Assembly: GCA_028696495.1 (NCBI GenBank)
Contig: JAQVGY010000036.1
Location: forward strand, 1 to 8,444
Length of the DNA stretch: 8,444 nucleotides
Direction: 5' to 3'
Source of the DNA: Atribacterota bacterium
GTDB lineage: Bacteria > Atribacterota > Phoenicimicrobiia > Phoenicimicrobiales > Stramentimicrobiaceae
Positions 6,319 through 8,444 of the stretch are shown here, in pieces (within the stretch, counting starts at the first letter, position 1; each line of letters opens with the position of its first letter). The position numbers and the translations under genes were made by a program. Under the pieces are notes generated by a model. That model searched no databases. It had not been told where the DNA came from and saw only the letters and a program-made list of their open reading frames with translations.

Positions 6319-7349
6319 TGATAGAGAAAAAAAAGAAAATACTGCAGGTAAAAAACCTAAGGACCTATTTTTTTACTGAAGATGGGGTTGTAAAAGCAGT
6401 AGATGGTGTTGATTTTGAGGTATACCAGGGAGAAACGCTGGGACTGGTTGGCGAATCGGGCTGTGGTAAAAGTGTTACCGCTTTTTCCATAGTCAGATTA
6501 CTTGATTATGCCGGTAAGGTGGTAGAGGGGCAGATTATCTTTAAAGGGGCTGATTTACTAAAAAAAAGCGAGAACGAGATGCGAAAAATAAGAGGAAAAG
6601 AGATAGCTATGATTTTTCAGGAACCCATGACCTCTTTAAATCCCGTTTTCACTATTGGTTATCAAATTTCTGAATCTCTAAAAATACATTTTAAGATGAG
6701 CAACAGAGAAGCAAAAATGAGGTCTATTGAGCTTTTGGAAAACGTTGGTATACCTATTCCAAAACAGAGATTTGATGAATATCCTCATCAATTAAGCGGA
6801 GGAATGAGGCAGAGGGCGATGATTGCTATGGCTTTGGCCTGTAATCCTGTATTGCTAATTGCTGATGAACCTACTACATCTTTAGATGTTACTATACAGG
6901 CTCAGATACTAAATTTGATGAAAAACCTCTTAAAACAGTTTAACAGTTCCTTAATCATGATAACACATGATTTAGGGGTAATTGCAGAGATTGCCGACCG
7001 TATCGCCGTAATGTATGCTGGAAAAATTGTAGAATATGCTGATACCCGTTCTATATTTTTTACTCCTTTACATCCCTATACCTTTGGCTTATTGACTTCA
7101 ATACCAAGGCTGGATTTGGATTTAGAAAAATTAGAATCAATTCCCGGTATGGTACCAGACCCGCTGCATTTTCCTACCGGGTGTAAATTCCACCCCCGCT
7201 GCATTTTTGCTACCAAGAAATGTAGAGAGGAAGAACCTTTATTGGAAAGAATGGAAGATAATCATATGGTTCGTTGCTGGCATGTAGATAAGGTAAAAGA
7301 AGAAAGAAAAAGGATAGCTTTCAGCAGGAGGTTGGCAACGGTTGAATAA
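6318..7349 (+). CDS. oppD: ABC transporter ATPase, OppD/DppD family
   Basis: This ATP-hydrolysing subunit sits on the cytoplasmic face and works as a pair with the OppF-type ATPase below. Counting from ATG 6318 (343 residues), it has Walker A GESGCGKS (45-52), a Q-loop in MIFQEPMTSLNP, signature LSGGMRQR (159-166), Walker B ending D183-E184, a D-loop SLDVT, and switch H217. All catalytic residues are present. The C-terminal oligopeptide/dipeptide-transporter extension carries four cysteines (289, 295, 302, 320; CX5CX6CX17C) within CKFHPRC, matching the motif that holds a [4Fe-4S] cluster in studied DppD/OppD proteins. It overlaps the preceding stop by one base, and its last eight bases overlap the next gene. 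An in-frame GTG at 6315 is a less likely start. The substrate is not readable from this subunit. Confidence 0.95.
   Translation: MIEKKKKILQVKNLRTYFFTEDGVVKAVDGVDFEVYQGETLGLVGESGCGKSVTAFSIVRLLDYAGKVVEGQIIFKGADLLKKSENEMRKIRGKEIAMIFQEPMTSLNPVFTIGYQISESLKIHFKMSNREAKMRSIELLENVGIPIPKQRFDEYPHQLSGGMRQRAMIAMALACNPVLLIADEPTTSLDVTIQAQILNLMKNLLKQFNSSLIMITHDLGVIAEIADRIAVMYAGKIVEYADTRSIFFTPLHPYTFGLLTSIPRLDLDLEKLESIPGMVPDPLHFPTGCKFHPRCIFATKKCREEEPLLERMEDNHMVRCWHVDKVKEERKRIAFSRRLATVE
7326..7331 (+). promoter_or_regulatory. Shine-Dalgarno site of the second ATPase gene, inside the first
   Basis: AGGAGG is ten bases before the TTG at 7342, which opens the reading frame MNNQLITVKNL. A closer TTG at 7332 is in another frame. 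This supports the eight-base gene overlap. Confidence 0.75.
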
Positions 7350-8307
7350 TCAATTGATAACAGTAAAAAATTTAACCAAATATTTTCCCATCAAAAAAGG
7401 TGTCTTCAGAAGAACTGTAGGCTGGGTGAAGGCAGTTGATAATGTAAGTTTTAATGTTTATGATGGTGAAATATTGGGGCTTGTAGGTGAGTCGGGATGT
7501 GGTAAATCAACAACTGCCCTGACTATGCTCCGTCTGGTGGAGCCAACCAGCGGAGAAATAATGTTTAAGGGTAAAAATATTGCAAAAATAAGTAAAAAGC
7601 AGATGAGAAGATATAGAAAGGATTTACAGATTATATTTCAAGACCCTTACAGTTCTCTCGACCCCAGAATGAGGATTAAAAATATTGTTGCCGAAGGAAT
7701 TGTTACACACAAATTGTATGATAGCAAAACAAGAGTAGAAAAGGTAAGAGAATTGTTAGAAAAGGTGGGTATACCCGCCAACTGTATGGACCGATTTCCA
7801 CATGAGTTCAGTGGAGGACAGAGGCAAAGGATAGGTATTGCCCGTGCTTTAGCCTTAAATCCTCAGATAATCGTTTGTGATGAACCGGTTTCAGCTTTAG
7901 ATGTGTCTATACGCTCACAGATTATTAATTTATTTAAGGAATTACAACAAGAATTCAAGCTTACCTATATATTTATTGCCCATGATTTAAGTGTAATTAA
8001 ATATATCAGTGACCGAGTTGCAGTAATGTATCTGGGTAAGATTGTTGAGATTGCACCCAAAAAAGTATTTTTTGATAATACCCTGCACCCCTATGCCCAG
8101 GCATTAGTCTCTGCTGTTCCAGTTCCCAATCCTGATTTTAAAAGAAAACGAATTCTGTTAGAGGGGGATGTTCCCAGTCCGGCTGACCCACCTTCAGGGT
8201 GTCGTTTTCACCCCAGATGTCCGAAAGTGATGGAAATTTGCTCTCAAGTGGAACCTGAACTAAAAGAGGTAGAAAAAGAGCATTTTGTGGCCTGCCACCT
8301 TTATTAA
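7342..8307 (+). CDS. oppF: ABC transporter ATPase, OppF/DppF family
   Basis: This is the partner ATPase of the OppD-type subunit. Its 321 residues include the OppF-typical opening LTKYFPIKKGVFRRTVGWVKAV, Walker A GESGCGKS (49-56), a Q-loop in IIFQDPYSSLDPR, signature FSGGQRQR (156-163), Walker B ending D180-E181, a D-loop ALDVS, and switch H214. The phenylalanine in place of leucine in the signature is usual for OppF. The C-terminal extension has C287, C293, C300 and C318, with exactly the spacing of the sister ATPase (CX5CX6CX17C), so it may also bind an iron-sulphur cluster. It starts at TTG, overlaps the preceding gene by eight bases, and is the last gene of the cluster. Both ATPases look catalytically competent, with no degenerate site visible. 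Confidence 0.95.
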   Translation: MNNQLITVKNLTKYFPIKKGVFRRTVGWVKAVDNVSFNVYDGEILGLVGESGCGKSTTALTMLRLVEPTSGEIMFKGKNIAKISKKQMRRYRKDLQIIFQDPYSSLDPRMRIKNIVAEGIVTHKLYDSKTRVEKVRELLEKVGIPANCMDRFPHEFSGGQRQRIGIARALALNPQIIVCDEPVSALDVSIRSQIINLFKELQQEFKLTYIFIAHDLSVIKYISDRVAVMYLGKIVEIAPKKVFFDNTLHPYAQALVSAVPVPNPDFKRKRILLEGDVPSPADPPSGCRFHPRCPKVMEICSQVEPELKEVEKEHFVACHLY

Positions 8308-8346
8308 TTACCAGGCGAATCACCTGCTACCTGACAAGAGTATAGA

Positions 8347-8365
8347 ATATTAAATTTTTTAATAT
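8347..8365. other. AT-only inverted repeat after the last transporter gene
   Basis: ATATTAAA (8347-8354) and TTTAATAT (8358-8365) form eight pairs around TTT. The stem is purely A:T and lacks a following T-run, so it is a poor terminator. The interval 8308-8346 shows only four-base CAGG/CCTG pairings. No convincing intrinsic terminator for the operon is visible. Confidence 0.25.
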
Positions 8366-8379
8366 GTACTCATTCTCAA

Positions 8380-8414
8380 ATTGTTAAACAATATTTTTTA
8401 TGTTAAAATATTGT
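8380..8414. promoter_or_regulatory. Overlapping palindromes built on ATTGT, operator-like
   Basis: ATTGTT-A-AACAAT (8380-8392) is a perfect 13-base palindrome. Its right half also begins a second perfect inverted repeat, ACAATATTTT (8388-8397) with AAAATATTGT (8405-8414), across seven bases. Three ATTGT half-sites thus lie just upstream of a TATAAT box, a usual position for a repressor or activator site. As RNA, the first palindrome followed by six T could instead act as a weak terminator. Confidence 0.35.
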
Positions 8415-8425
8415 GCGGGTATAAT
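8397..8425 (+). promoter_or_regulatory. Candidate promoter for a gene beyond the right edge
   Basis: TATAAT at 8420-8425 is a perfect -10 box. At 17-base spacing the -35 is TTTATG (8397-8402), only three of six matches, and there is no TG extension. The weak -35 overlaps the inverted repeats at 8380-8414, suggesting an activator- or repressor-controlled start. Transcription would begin near 8432 and run out of the window. Confidence 0.4.
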
Positions 8426-8444
8426 TGATAGTATAAAGTTAATA

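Noticed and set aside
8138..8323. Open frame on the - strand over the end of the last ATPase gene
   Set aside because: It is antisense to the conserved cysteine motif of the ATPase and shows no recognisable product.
8381..8387. TTGTTAA as a binding site for the redox regulator Rex
   Set aside because: The expected partner half-site TTAACAA at four-base spacing is absent. The actual symmetry is ATTGTT-A-AACAAT, so only a chance half-site match remains.
1..8444. An undescribed defence, mobile or biosynthetic system
   Set aside because: All six genes belong to well-known families with complete motifs. There are no long repeats, integrase or transposase genes, tRNA-like folds or sizeable gene-free stretches that could hide one.

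Overview
The window holds six protein genes, all on the + strand, in an AT-rich bacterial genome (about 40% G+C by eye, with much more AT-rich spacers). They are ftsH, a membrane-bound AAA+ zinc protease, and a complete five-gene ABC importer of the oligopeptide/dipeptide (Opp/Dpp) type. The importer comprises a substrate-binding protein, two permeases and two ATPases. I found no RNA genes, mobile elements, CRISPR arrays or phage genes, and no sign of an undescribed multi-gene system. The gene content is ordinary, and the points worth a second look are mainly in the spacers.

Organism: three of the six genes start with TTG, and the Shine-Dalgarno sites are strong. The binding protein has a plain signal-peptidase I signal with no lipobox cysteine, which suggests a free periplasmic protein and so a two-membrane cell. 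Both ATPases carry the four-cysteine C-terminal motif linked to a [4Fe-4S] cluster, which is common in anaerobes but not limited to them. An anaerobic diderm of the Atribacterota, Halanaerobiales or Thermotogota kind would fit. That is an inference from style only; the sequence does not settle the phylum.

Layout: positions 1-188 are an AT-rich leader with a weak hairpin and no convincing promoter. ftsH runs 189-2036. A 257-base spacer (2037-2293) contains overlapping small hairpins, an excellent Shine-Dalgarno sequence with no start codon at a usable distance, and a possible 25-codon leader frame. The stop of that frame overlaps the TTG start of the binding-protein gene. The binding protein is 2294-4150. 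A 187-base spacer (4151-4337) carries the strongest non-coding signal of the window: an 11-bp perfect inverted repeat directly behind an extended -10 element and followed by T-rich DNA. The two permeases (4338-5375, 5383-6318) and two ATPases (6318-7349, 7342-8307) are packed with a 7-base gap, a 1-base overlap and an 8-base overlap, so they are almost certainly co-transcribed and translationally coupled. Positions 8308-8444 end in a candidate promoter for a gene outside the window, preceded by inverted ATTGT half-sites.

How they work together: the binding protein would capture its ligand outside the inner membrane and deliver it to the OppB/OppC-type channel. The OppD/OppF-type ATPases power import. 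The hairpin between the binding-protein gene and the permease genes is in the right place to make the binding protein in excess over the membrane complex. The substrate cannot be fixed from sequence, since this family takes peptides and, in several anaerobes and thermophiles, oligosaccharides. FtsH is a housekeeping protease with no visible functional tie to the transporter.
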